From positions 371,508 through 435,507 of the forward strand of contig NZ_JACJTD010000001.1 of NCBI RefSeq assembly GCF_014698505.1: DNA of 64,000 nucleotides, in the 5' to 3' direction. This DNA comes from Nostoc foliaceum FACHB-393 (lineage in GTDB: Bacteria; Cyanobacteriota; Cyanobacteriia; Cyanobacteriales; Nostocaceae). The stretch's first letter is position 1. Each line of letters starts with the position of its first letter. A model generated the notes under the pieces. It saw nothing but the letters and a program-made list of their open reading frames with translations. It had not been told where the DNA came from and ran no database searches. Positions 25,786 through 34,012 of the stretch are shown piece after piece. The position numbers and the translations under genes were made by a program.

Positions 25786-26793
25786 ATGAAAACTGGAATT
25801 TTCTGCAATTACGATAATCATCACCAAGATGCTCGTCGTGCCATCTTTGAGCAAGTCGCGCTGATAAAACAGGCAGAAAGTTTAGGTTTTGAGTCAGCCT
25901 GGGTGAGTGAACATCATTTTAGTGAATCCAATCTCAGCCCGTCTATGTTGCTGTTAATGGCACACTTGGCGGGAATGACTTCAACTATCCAATTAGGGAC
26001 TGCGGCGGTGTTATTGCCATTCCATAACCCGATTCGGGTAGCGGAAGATATCGCCACTCTGGATAACCTGTGCAATGGACGATTATTATTTGGAGTTGCC
26101 AAAGGCGGCCCCTTTCCCCAACAAAATAAGCATTTTGCGACACTCCCCAGTGAAGCCCGTCCCAAGATGCTAGAGGCGATCGCATTGATTCAAAAGCTGT
26201 TATATGCAACTGATGTATCATTTAATGGGCGATATTATCAATGCGATCGCCTGACAATTTACCCAAAACCATTGCAAAGTCAAATACCAGTGTATGTTGC
26301 CACTGGCGGTGATGATGGTATCGAGTTTGCTGCTAAACATTCCTTCAGCTTGATGGGTGGGCCGCCATTCTCCCTACAGAGATTGAAGGATACTGTTGCT
26401 AAATATCGAGCCTTAAATTCTAGTGGTGCAGAAAACTTCGTGCTGGCACGCTTTTTTTATGTTGGCAAAACATTTGATGAGGCAGTGAGTGAGGCATTGC
26501 CTTTCGTTCGCCAATTTAGCCAGAAAATGAAAGCTAATACGGCTCAAGTATTGCAGAATAGTGCAAATACCAACCAAAAACCATTTGATCGCACAAACAT
26601 TTGTTTCGATGAAGATTATTTGATTGAAAATTCAATTATCGGTGATGTGGAGACTTGTCGAGACAAAATCAAGAAATTTCAGGACGAATTAAATTTAGGT
26701 ACCCTAGCACTCAAACCCTCGTCTGCGGATCTGCAAAAAAATCTGGAGAGTTTGACGCGCTACAACCAAGAGGTGCGAAATTATGTCTTCTAA
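25786..26793 (+). CDS. LLM-class (luciferase-like) flavin-dependent oxidoreductase
   Basis: 335 residues from ATG 25786. Bacterial luciferase-like TIM barrel: GFESAWVSEHHF near residue 30, LGTAAVLLPFHNPIRVAED near 65, GRLLFGVAKGG near 95 and YVATGGDDGIEFAAKH near 170. Such enzymes use FMN or F420 to oxidise varied substrates; cyanobacteria mostly use FMN. The last 11 bases overlap the start of the next gene, so the two are probably translated together. The substrate is unknown. Confidence 0.87.
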   Translation: MKTGIFCNYDNHHQDARRAIFEQVALIKQAESLGFESAWVSEHHFSESNLSPSMLLLMAHLAGMTSTIQLGTAAVLLPFHNPIRVAEDIATLDNLCNGRLLFGVAKGGPFPQQNKHFATLPSEARPKMLEAIALIQKLLYATDVSFNGRYYQCDRLTIYPKPLQSQIPVYVATGGDDGIEFAAKHSFSLMGGPPFSLQRLKDTVAKYRALNSSGAENFVLARFFYVGKTFDEAVSEALPFVRQFSQKMKANTAQVLQNSANTNQKPFDRTNICFDEDYLIENSIIGDVETCRDKIKKFQDELNLGTLALKPSSADLQKNLESLTRYNQEVRNYVF

Positions 26794-27157
26794 ACTATAC
26801 CTGCTTCCTCCCGATGATTTACCTCCCACTGAGGTAACTAAACAGGATGGAATGCTGCAAATGGAGCTAGAACAGTCTACTGGTAGATGCTTTTATCTAG
26901 CCTGCGATCGCATTACGCGAGTCCTATTATCTAATTGTCAGTGGTATATCACAACAAATGCTAGCATCCTCACATTAATTATTGACTGCCCTGACTTAGT
27001 ATCTTACTGGCATATTGTCAGCAATATTGCCCAGTTAGGTAATAGGTTAGAGCGCTTTGCTAGCAATGGCAAAATCCGCGTTTATCCGCCATTTGGCAAG
27101 GGGATGCCATTTGAAATCAGCGTAAATGAAATATCTGCTTATCGAGATTGGCTTTGA
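26783..27157 (+). CDS. 124-residue conserved hypothetical protein, copy A
   Basis: 124 residues from ATG 26783, overlapping the LLM oxidoreductase by 11 bases. It is clearly homologous to the protein at 48141-48515: shared phrases include FY.ACDR, WY.TT.A, LTL.I.CPD, KIRV.PP and a C-terminal E.S.YRDW. A weakly conserved N-terminus of ~25 residues precedes this core. No membrane segment. No named family recognised. Both copies follow a flavin oxidoreductase gene, which suggests a partner, regulator or small subunit; this is inference. Confidence 0.75.
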   Translation: MSSKLYLLPPDDLPPTEVTKQDGMLQMELEQSTGRCFYLACDRITRVLLSNCQWYITTNASILTLIIDCPDLVSYWHIVSNIAQLGNRLERFASNGKIRVYPPFGKGMPFEISVNEISAYRDWL

Positions 27158-27199
27158 GGTAAATAGAAACTGGGAATCACACAAAATATAGCTCTCTTC

Positions 27200-27226
27200 C
27201 ACCCTGTACTCCTAAAGTGCAGGGTG
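27200..27226. terminator. Bidirectional hairpin between convergent genes
   Basis: CACCCTGTACT (27200-27210), loop CCTAA, AGTGCAGGGTG (27216-27226), one G-T type mismatch, followed by TTGTAATTGTT. It lies between the ends of copy A and the Coq4-like gene, which converge. Confidence 0.55.
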
Positions 27227-27261
27227 TTGTAATTGTTATCACTACTCTTAAATTAGTAGCT

Positions 27262-27933
27262 TTACGGGGTAGAATATACTCCCAGATGCTCACGAATTTC
27301 GCTGACTGGCACATCCCAAAGTTGATCCCATTTTTGCGCGATAAATTTACCTGGAGTATGAGAACCCAACTTGTAGCCACGAGATATTTCTGTCATTAAA
27401 GCTTTCAAATTAGTAGGTTGATAAAGGCTAATCATCGCCATGCCAAAACTCAAAAGCATCACGTTGATGGGAATTGGAGTCTGAGCTAAGAAAAAAGCTT
27501 GTAGACCAATTTCACCAACTACATTTGTGTCAAATCCAGCAACTACATGATATATGTCATGGGTGGATCTCCAAAGCATTTTAAGATAGGAAATGTCATC
27601 AACAACAGGAACTTTTTTATAAAAGTAGGGATCGAATCCTCTAGCTTTCATTTCTCTCGCATAAACATGACCTAGTGTTCCTTCTGGGAGTTTGCCTAAA
27701 TCATCTAAATTGAAAGGGGCCGGTAGCCAGCGTTCTGCAAATAAAGCGTTCACTTCAGGGATTTTTTTTAGTTCATCAACAGCTAGCTGTGCCATTTCTA
27801 TTTGGTCGAGTGCGTCCTCGAAGTCAAATACTCTATTAGTATTACCATCTCCGATTTTGTGGGCACTAGATGCTAGAAATTGAATGTAAGCAAGAAGTCC
27901 TTTATCGTTGTTGTAAGTAATTATATTATCCAT
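27262..27933 (-). CDS. Coq4-family protein
   Basis: 223 residues from ATG 27931-27933. The Coq4 metal motif HDIYHVVAGFD (HDxxHxxxG) is near residue 125, with the GTLGHVYAREMKARGFDP phrase before it. Coq4 in eukaryotes is needed for ubiquinone synthesis; cyanobacteria make plastoquinone, and the role of their Coq4-like proteins is not settled. A hydrophobic stretch (PIPINVMLLSFGMAMISLY) may touch the membrane. Transcribed alone or behind the amylase gene. Confidence 0.8.
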   Translation of the reverse strand: MDNIITYNNDKGLLAYIQFLASSAHKIGDGNTNRVFDFEDALDQIEMAQLAVDELKKIPEVNALFAERWLPAPFNLDDLGKLPEGTLGHVYAREMKARGFDPYFYKKVPVVDDISYLKMLWRSTHDIYHVVAGFDTNVVGEIGLQAFFLAQTPIPINVMLLSFGMAMISLYQPTNLKALMTEISRGYKLGSHTPGKFIAQKWDQLWDVPVSEIREHLGVYSTP

Positions 27934-28158
27934 AGTGATTATCTACTTGGAGATATAATTTGGCTAATTTAAATCTGAGTATTCAATTTTGGAATAGATT
28001 TATCCAGTTTTTCATGAATCTTCAGAGGTATTTAGTGAATGTCATGTTTTGACTTTAAAGTGAGTGGCAACGATTTGCCAACAAATTGTCTACAAGAAGG
28101 GCATAAACCATTAAGAAGATTTCGATGAAAATTAGAATGTAGATATTTCGTAATTGCA

Positions 28159-28193
28159 GGGCAAAGCATTTTGATAAAACCAAAGCTTTGCCC
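28159..28193 (-). terminator. Hairpin downstream of the amylase gene
   Basis: GGGCAAAGC (28159-28167) and GCTTTGCCC (28185-28193), with inner TTTG/CAAA pairing. It lies 16 bases past the amylase stop. No clean T-run follows on the minus strand, so it may stop transcription weakly or protect the mRNA end. Confidence 0.4.
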
Positions 28194-28209
28194 AAATGCT
28201 GGTGTTTGC

Positions 28210-29793
28210 TTACGCCAAAATCACCATTCCCGAAGGAGGCAAATCAATTCGCACAGTTGCGCGACGGTCGTTATGATGTTGTACAGCTACAGTTTGGTCG
28301 CGGGGTGGGTGGCGTAAATATGAATCGCTCCAATCGCTTTTGTATAAAAAAGTCATGGTCGAGTCTTGAGGATGCATATAAGTATCTACTGTCACTTCTG
28401 CACCGCGATTTTCTAAGCCGTTGGTATTCAGCACCATCAACACTTCTGTGTCAAATAAAGTCTGTGACCAAGCAACTAATTCGCCTTGTCCGGGAATCAA
28501 AAAGGGGGAGTTACAAAAAGATGTTTCGCGCAGGTAGTGATGACCACGGCGCAATGCTTTACCAATTTTATCGTGACTGTTGCGGATACGTGCGATCGCA
28601 GCTATCCGCAAGTAGGTGGGATGGTCGATATCGAAAAAATGACAGTCTGCTGTTTGAAATGCGCCAAAAGCGCCGCCAAACATTGCTTCTTTGATATATC
28701 TATCTTCGGCAAACCTGCCACCTTCTATGCTGTAATCGTGATAACCTTCATTCCCATCAAAAGCCTGTTCTGTTCCATAATAAATAGCAGGAATTCCTGG
28801 CATAGTTAATTGGACACCCACAGCATGAGCAACTTGCTCATAAAGATTAGGCACATTGCTGTATGCGGCAAATCGCTGCTTATGAGTCCGGGATGACATT
28901 TCATCGTCATCCAAGATGGAAACATGATATGTGCCAATTTGGCGGTATTCTCCAGCGAGATTGTTTTCGCTATACAAATCAAAAAATTGCTTGGGGTGTA
29001 CTAACCCTTTTGCAAATGCAGCCAATTCATTAGGAGTCTGTGCGATGTCTAATACAGCACTGAGGTTGCGAGCAATAATGTCTATGTACGCACCAGCCAT
29101 ACTACCGGAGGTTATTTCCCCAGTCAGTAAAAAGTTGTCTTTACCGATAGATTCGGCGTACTCGCGGATAGCTGTGCAGAATTTGCGAGAATCTTCAGGG
29201 GAAACGTGCTTGAGGCTATCTATTCGCAAGCCATCGCAGTCAGAAAGAGCAATCCAATATTGATAAACTCTGGCTAGAGCTGCAATTACATCATTTCTGT
29301 TGAACCAATTATCGGCACTCTGGTTGTAAATTACATCAAGGATGACATACATCCTGCGATCGTGGGCAGCATCAATTAAATCTCTTAAATCTTGAGGAGT
29401 GCCAAAGTGGGGGTCAATACTTAAAAAGTCTTGGATGCGATCGCTGTGGTAAGCTTCTAAATCAGAACGTTGTCGCCAAGGTGGATTAATCCACAGCGTT
29501 GTTACTCCCAATCGTTGCAAATAGTCCAACTTACTCTTAATTCCCCTAAGAGTACCACCAACAAAGTTTGTCCCTGCTGCCATCCAGCCAGCTTTATCTT
29601 TAACCTGGAATTTTAAAGGGTTATTGTGGTCAAAGAGTTCCCTTTGATTTTCATTATCATCACTGAACCTATCTAATAGCAATTGGTACAAAAACTGGTC
29701 GCGCCAACTGATAGGACTCGGATAAACTCTCCCTCGTGGTTTCAGGTTTGTTTCAGAGAGTTGCTGGGGTGTCAATTCTTCAACTTTAGCCAT
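28210..29793 (-). CDS. GH13 alpha-amylase family glycosidase
   Basis: 527 residues from ATG 29791-29793. Classical (beta/alpha)8 barrel signs: LDYLQRLGVTTLWINPPW, YVILDVIYNQSAD (region II), CDGLRIDSLKHV with the nucleophile Asp, LLTGEITSG with the acid/base Glu, and SILDDDEMS for the third acid. No signal peptide, so it is probably cytoplasmic and acts on glycogen-type or maltodextrin-like glucans, but trehalose or sucrose-related activity is not excluded. Same strand as, and 125 bases after, hypB. Confidence 0.88.
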   Translation of the reverse strand: MAKVEELTPQQLSETNLKPRGRVYPSPISWRDQFLYQLLLDRFSDDNENQRELFDHNNPLKFQVKDKAGWMAAGTNFVGGTLRGIKSKLDYLQRLGVTTLWINPPWRQRSDLEAYHSDRIQDFLSIDPHFGTPQDLRDLIDAAHDRRMYVILDVIYNQSADNWFNRNDVIAALARVYQYWIALSDCDGLRIDSLKHVSPEDSRKFCTAIREYAESIGKDNFLLTGEITSGSMAGAYIDIIARNLSAVLDIAQTPNELAAFAKGLVHPKQFFDLYSENNLAGEYRQIGTYHVSILDDDEMSSRTHKQRFAAYSNVPNLYEQVAHAVGVQLTMPGIPAIYYGTEQAFDGNEGYHDYSIEGGRFAEDRYIKEAMFGGAFGAFQTADCHFFDIDHPTYLRIAAIARIRNSHDKIGKALRRGHHYLRETSFCNSPFLIPGQGELVAWSQTLFDTEVLMVLNTNGLENRGAEVTVDTYMHPQDSTMTFLYKSDWSDSYLRHPPRDQTVAVQHHNDRRATVRIDLPPSGMVILA

Positions 29794-29918
29794 GAGGATT
29801 TACGCACAGATAGGAAAATGGCAGTATGCATCTCCTATATTGCAAAAATACTTCAAGTTTTCATGAACCCATAGAGGGATTTAGTAATACAGTGACTTAA
29901 ATTTGTGATGACAGGTTT

Positions 29919-30770
29919 TTAAGATTGAGAAGGAAGTAGTACTGACAAGTTTGTTACCTTTTCAGTTAGCCACGCATACCAATTTTCTAACCCAGCACCA
30001 GTAGTTGCAGAAACCTGAAAAATCTGAATTTGGGGATTTACTTCAATAGCATATTCTATGCATTTTTGAACATCAAAATTTACATAAGGTAGCAAATCAA
30101 TTTTAGTCAGAATCATGATGTCACTAGCACGGAACATATGCGGGTATTTTATCGGTTTATCTTCTCCCTCCGTGACGGAGAGAATCACGACTTTTGCCTG
30201 TTCTCCCAAATCAAATAAAGCTGGACAAACTAAATTTCCTACATTTTCAATCATCACAACTGAATTTAGTGGCGGATTCAATTGTTGTAAACCCCTGTCT
30301 ATCATTGATGCATCTAAATGACAGCCTGTTCCGGTATTGATTTGGATGACTTTAGAACCTGTTTCTTTAATTTTTTTGGCGTCGTTAGCAGTTTCTTGGT
30401 CGCCTTCAATGACACTGATAGATAATTGATGCTTTAAATCATTAATGGTTCGCGTCAAAAGAGTTGTTTTACCTGAACCCGGAGAACTCATTAAATTTAA
30501 GGCGAGAATATTTCGACCTTTAAACCATCCGCGATTTTGCGCAGCTAGCAGGTTATTCTTTGCCAATATATCCTGTTCTAAGGATATCGTTGTATTGTGT
30601 ATTTTGGCGTGAACTTGAGACGCTTTTATATGAGTATCATGGCTGTGAGAATGAGTAATGACAGAACCATCTGGTAAGGTGTGAGTATGATGGTTATGTT
30701 CAGCTTCACCTGTTTCTAAATTGGTAATTTTAGTTTCACCATCATCAGAACAACCGCAGGTTACACACAT
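29919..30770 (-). CDS. hypB: Hydrogenase nickel incorporation GTPase HypB
   Basis: 283 residues from ATG 30768-30770 (MCVTCGCSDDGE). The N-terminal CxxCGC-type metal site and a His-rich stretch (HNHHTHTLPDGSVITHSHSHDTH) bind or store nickel. The GTPase domain has P-loop MSSPGSGKTTLL, a VIEGDQETANDA switch region and LTKIDLLPY. It delivers nickel to HupL with HypA. It overlaps the end of hypA by ten bases, so translation is coupled. Last hyp gene of the operon. Confidence 0.96.
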   Translation of the reverse strand: MCVTCGCSDDGETKITNLETGEAEHNHHTHTLPDGSVITHSHSHDTHIKASQVHAKIHNTTISLEQDILAKNNLLAAQNRGWFKGRNILALNLMSSPGSGKTTLLTRTINDLKHQLSISVIEGDQETANDAKKIKETGSKVIQINTGTGCHLDASMIDRGLQQLNPPLNSVVMIENVGNLVCPALFDLGEQAKVVILSVTEGEDKPIKYPHMFRASDIMILTKIDLLPYVNFDVQKCIEYAIEVNPQIQIFQVSATTGAGLENWYAWLTEKVTNLSVLLPSQS

Positions 30771-31102
30771 AATTCCTCTATTTCTATTTCCTTAATTTTC
30801 AGTTCTTCACCAGTAATCAAATCTAATTGCACGCTTCCACAGTTACAGATACCAAATGGTTTATCTAGAGGAATTTCTGCACCACATTGCCGACATTTCC
30901 CTAAGCCGGGAATTTCCAAAATTTCTAATTTCGCCCCTTCTAAAACTGTGCCTTGAGTGCAAATATCAAAACAAAATCGGATAGCATCGGGCATAATGGC
31001 TGAAAGTTTGCCAATTTCTAATAAAACTCGCTGCACTTTTGCGCCTTTGGCGTGTTCACTTACAATTGCCACAATATTTTGGGTAATTCCGAGTTCGTGC
31101 AT
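30761..31102 (-). CDS. hypA: Hydrogenase nickel chaperone HypA
   Basis: 113 residues from ATG 31100-31102 (MHELGITQNIV); the upstream extension to 31129 lacks family support, as HypA must start with MHE, where His2 binds nickel. The zinc site is present: CRQCGAEI and CNCGS near residues 73-97. HypA passes nickel to HypB and to the hydrogenase large subunit. It lies 20 bases after hypE and overlaps hypB. Confidence 0.95.
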   Translation of the reverse strand: MHELGITQNIVAIVSEHAKGAKVQRVLLEIGKLSAIMPDAIRFCFDICTQGTVLEGAKLEILEIPGLGKCRQCGAEIPLDKPFGICNCGSVQLDLITGEELKIKEIEIEELCV

Positions 31103-31122
31103 ACTATAAAATATATTAAAGA

Positions 31123-32226
31123 TTAACAAATTCGTGGCAATTGGTCGCCTACGAGCATATCAACAATCCTTTCAGCACCAAAAACTGTTTTTAACAATAC
31201 GATACCTGGGGGTGAGGTAATAACTTCGCCAATGATACAAGCATCTTTACCTGCTGGGTGGGATTTCATGGCAGATAAAACAGTTTCTGCATATTTACCT
31301 GCAACCACTACAACTAACTTACCTTCATTAGCTAAATACAATGGGTCTAAACCGAGAATTTCGCAAACTCCGTTGACTTCTTCGCGCACTGGAATGGATT
31401 CTTCAAAGAGACGAATCCCCACATTGGAACTGAGGGTAAATTCATTTAGTACTGTAGCTAAACCACCGCGTGTAGCATCTCGCATAGCATGAACTTGGGG
31501 ACATACATGGAGAATAGTTTCTACTAAATTATGTAACGGCTGACAGTCACTTTCAATATTAGTGTCTAAAGCTAATTCCCCACGGGCAATTAAAATTGCT
31601 GCCCCATGATTGCCTATTTCACCATTAATAATTACGGCATCCCCAGGTTTAATATTGTGGGCGGAAATATTAACTCCTCGCGGGATGATACCAATACCAG
31701 CAGTGTTAATAAAGAGTTTATCGGCAGCACCACGATGTACAACTTTTGTGTCACCAGTGACAATTTGAACACCAGCTTTGTTTGCGGCTGCTTTCATACT
31801 GGCTGCGACACGCCGCAGGGTTTCTACAGGTAATCCTTCTTCTAAAATTACGCTACAAGTTAGATATAAAGGTTTAGCACCACTAACAACTAAATCATTA
31901 ACTGTGCCGTTGACGGCTAATTCTCCTATATCACTACCAGGAAAAAATAACGGGTCTACAACATAAGAATCTGTAGTAAATGCGAGTCTGTCTCCTTGTT
32001 CCATGAGACTGGCTAAGTTGAAGCTGGCTTGGTCTTCTAGCTGTGAAAGAATTGGGTTATCAAAATTGCTGACAAAGATATCGTCTATTAAATCACGCAT
32101 GGCTTTACCACCGCTGCCATGTCCGAGAGTTATATGAGTGTCTTGCACTTTAGTTTGGCGACGGCGGACTTGTTCCATTTTTTGAAACAAGGAATTTTGT
32201 GATGAGTTGGTGGGAGAAATATTCAT
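31123..32226 (-). CDS. hypE: Hydrogenase maturation protein HypE (carbamoyl dehydratase)
   Basis: 367 residues from ATG 32224-32226 (MNISPTNSSQ); a further ATG at 32178 is possible. PurM/ThiL-type ATP fold: ITLGHGSGGKAMRDLIDD, TTDSYVVDPLFFPGSDIGELA, GDTKVVHRG. The C-terminus is PRIC, the conserved end whose Cys receives the carbamoyl group from HypF and is dehydrated to the cyanide ligand of the Ni-Fe site. Length normal. Confidence 0.96.
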   Translation of the reverse strand: MNISPTNSSQNSLFQKMEQVRRRQTKVQDTHITLGHGSGGKAMRDLIDDIFVSNFDNPILSQLEDQASFNLASLMEQGDRLAFTTDSYVVDPLFFPGSDIGELAVNGTVNDLVVSGAKPLYLTCSVILEEGLPVETLRRVAASMKAAANKAGVQIVTGDTKVVHRGAADKLFINTAGIGIIPRGVNISAHNIKPGDAVIINGEIGNHGAAILIARGELALDTNIESDCQPLHNLVETILHVCPQVHAMRDATRGGLATVLNEFTLSSNVGIRLFEESIPVREEVNGVCEILGLDPLYLANEGKLVVVVAGKYAETVLSAMKSHPAGKDACIIGEVITSPPGIVLLKTVFGAERIVDMLVGDQLPRIC

Positions 32227-32302
32227 ATTAAAATTGAGGATTTTTAAACGCAAAGGAACGCAAAGGGAAGCGCAAAGATACGCAGAGTATTTATGAGATG
32301 TA

Positions 32303-33481
32303 CTAGTCTGAGGAGAAGCCGCAGGCGGGGAGAGGTTCTTGAGTTATTTTTGGTTTTTGGGCGATTGTTCTTTTAGAAATGGTGGAGAGTCGTCCATATT
32401 TGTAATAGGCTGCACAAGCACCTTCGGAAGATACCATGCAAGTACCAATTGGTGTTTCTGGTGTGCAAGCTGTACCGAATACTTTACACTCCCAAGGCTT
32501 TAAGACTCCTTTAAGGATTTCTCCACATTTACAGGCTTTATGGTCGGCTACTTTGAGATTAGGAATGGTAAATTTAAGTTCGGCATCAAATTGAGCATAT
32601 TCAGGTTTAATTTGTAATCCTGAATAGGGAATGTCACCCAAGCCACGCCAATCAAAACTATCTCGGACGGCAAAAACTTTGTTTATGGCTTGCAGCGCTA
32701 CTCTATTTCCAGATTGTTGGACAATTCGGTTATATTGATTTTCAACTTCGCAACGATTTTCTACTAGCTGCTGTAATAGCATCCAAATTGATTGGAGAAT
32801 ATCTAAAGGTTCAAATCCTGAGACGACAATTGGCTTATTATATTGTTGGGAAATAAATTGGTATGGGTCAGTGCCAATTACCATACTGACATGACCTGGC
32901 CCAACAAATCCATCTAGTTGTAAATCGGGATTATCTAGCAGTGCTTTGAGGGCGGGAATCACGAGGACGTGATTGGAAAACATACTAAAGTTATCAATTT
33001 CTTCGGCTGCTGCTTGCAGAATCGTGAAGGCGGTACTGGGGGCTGTGGTTTCAAAGCCTAATGCAAAGAAGACTACTTGTTTGTTGGGGTTATCTCTAGC
33101 AATTTGCAGGCTATCTAAGGGAGAGTACACCATACGGATGTCTGCGCCTTGTGCCCTGGCTTGCAGTAAAGTTGTTTTGGAACCAGGAACTCGCATGGCG
33201 TCGCCAAAGGTGGCAAAAATGACGTTATGATTTTGAGAGATTGCGATCGCATCATCTAATCTCCCCTTTGGCATCACACATACTGGACAACCAGGCCCAT
33301 GAATTAGTTCAATGGCTTGGGGTAAAATTTCTTCAATACCATATTTAAAAATGGAATGGGTATGTCCGCCGCATACTTCCATTATCTTGATGGGTTTTTT
33401 TAGCTGGTTGCATAATTTGGCGATTTCGTGGCATAAGGCTTCAGCTTTTTCAGGTTCACGGAATTCGTCAACATATTTCAT
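32303..33481 (-). CDS. hypD: Hydrogenase Fe(CN)2CO scaffold protein HypD
   Basis: 392 residues from ATG 33479-33481. Key motifs: EVCGGHTHSIFKYG with the redox Cys, HGPGCPVCVMP, VVSGFEPLDILQS, and C-terminal 4Fe-4S ligands in CKCGEILKG, CKVFGTAC and CMVSSEGACAAYY. HypD, with HypC, holds the iron while cyanide and CO are attached. Length normal. Part of the leftward hypF-C-D-E-A-B series. Confidence 0.96.
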   Translation of the reverse strand: MKYVDEFREPEKAEALCHEIAKLCNQLKKPIKIMEVCGGHTHSIFKYGIEEILPQAIELIHGPGCPVCVMPKGRLDDAIAISQNHNVIFATFGDAMRVPGSKTTLLQARAQGADIRMVYSPLDSLQIARDNPNKQVVFFALGFETTAPSTAFTILQAAAEEIDNFSMFSNHVLVIPALKALLDNPDLQLDGFVGPGHVSMVIGTDPYQFISQQYNKPIVVSGFEPLDILQSIWMLLQQLVENRCEVENQYNRIVQQSGNRVALQAINKVFAVRDSFDWRGLGDIPYSGLQIKPEYAQFDAELKFTIPNLKVADHKACKCGEILKGVLKPWECKVFGTACTPETPIGTCMVSSEGACAAYYKYGRLSTISKRTIAQKPKITQEPLPACGFSSD

Positions 33482-33670
33482 AGGAAGTGAGGAGTAGTTA
33501 CTTTTATGTATTTGTTAATTTCGCTTTTGTGGTAAGGAGTTTTTTTTAACGAACCGCAAAGGACGCAAAGAGCGCGAAGGAAGAAAGGAAGAAAGAAAAA
33601 CATGAATTGTAGACTCTTTCTCTGCGCCTCTGCGGTTTTGTGTGAGACAACAAAAGTCTATTAATTTCAG

Positions 33671-33931
33671 TTAAGTATTTATCCCTGCTTGTGCTGCTGC
33701 TAATTCTTGGAATAGTTGTAATGTTTCTGCCGCTTCTTGTTCGTTGATTCGATTCATGGCAAAGCCAACATGCACTAATACCCAATCACCAATACAAGCT
33801 TCGGGGGGATGTTGTTCATCAACGATACAAGCGATATTTACTTCGCGCTTAACACCACCAATGTTAACTAGTGCTAATTTATGGTTAACGTTGGTAATTT
33901 CTATAATTTGTCCGGGGATTCCTAAACACAT
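33671..33931 (-). CDS. hypC: Hydrogenase maturation chaperone HypC
   Basis: 86 residues from ATG 33929-33931. It begins MCLGIPGQIIEI, where the N-terminal Cys after Met removal binds iron together with HypD and docks to HupL. The phrase VGDWVLVH-like (IGDWVLVHVGFAMNRI) is typical. Only one hypC is present in the window, which fits maturation of a single hydrogenase here. The hypC-hypD gap (~190 bases) holds ACGCAAAG-type repeats. Confidence 0.96.
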   Translation of the reverse strand: MCLGIPGQIIEITNVNHKLALVNIGGVKREVNIACIVDEQHPPEACIGDWVLVHVGFAMNRINEQEAAETLQLFQELAAAQAGINT

Positions 33932-34012
33932 TTTTTTATTCTTTAAGATAAACTAACCGCAGAGGCCGGAGAACACAGAGAGAATTATTTGTGAGAGAAA
34001 CTTTTTCAAATA

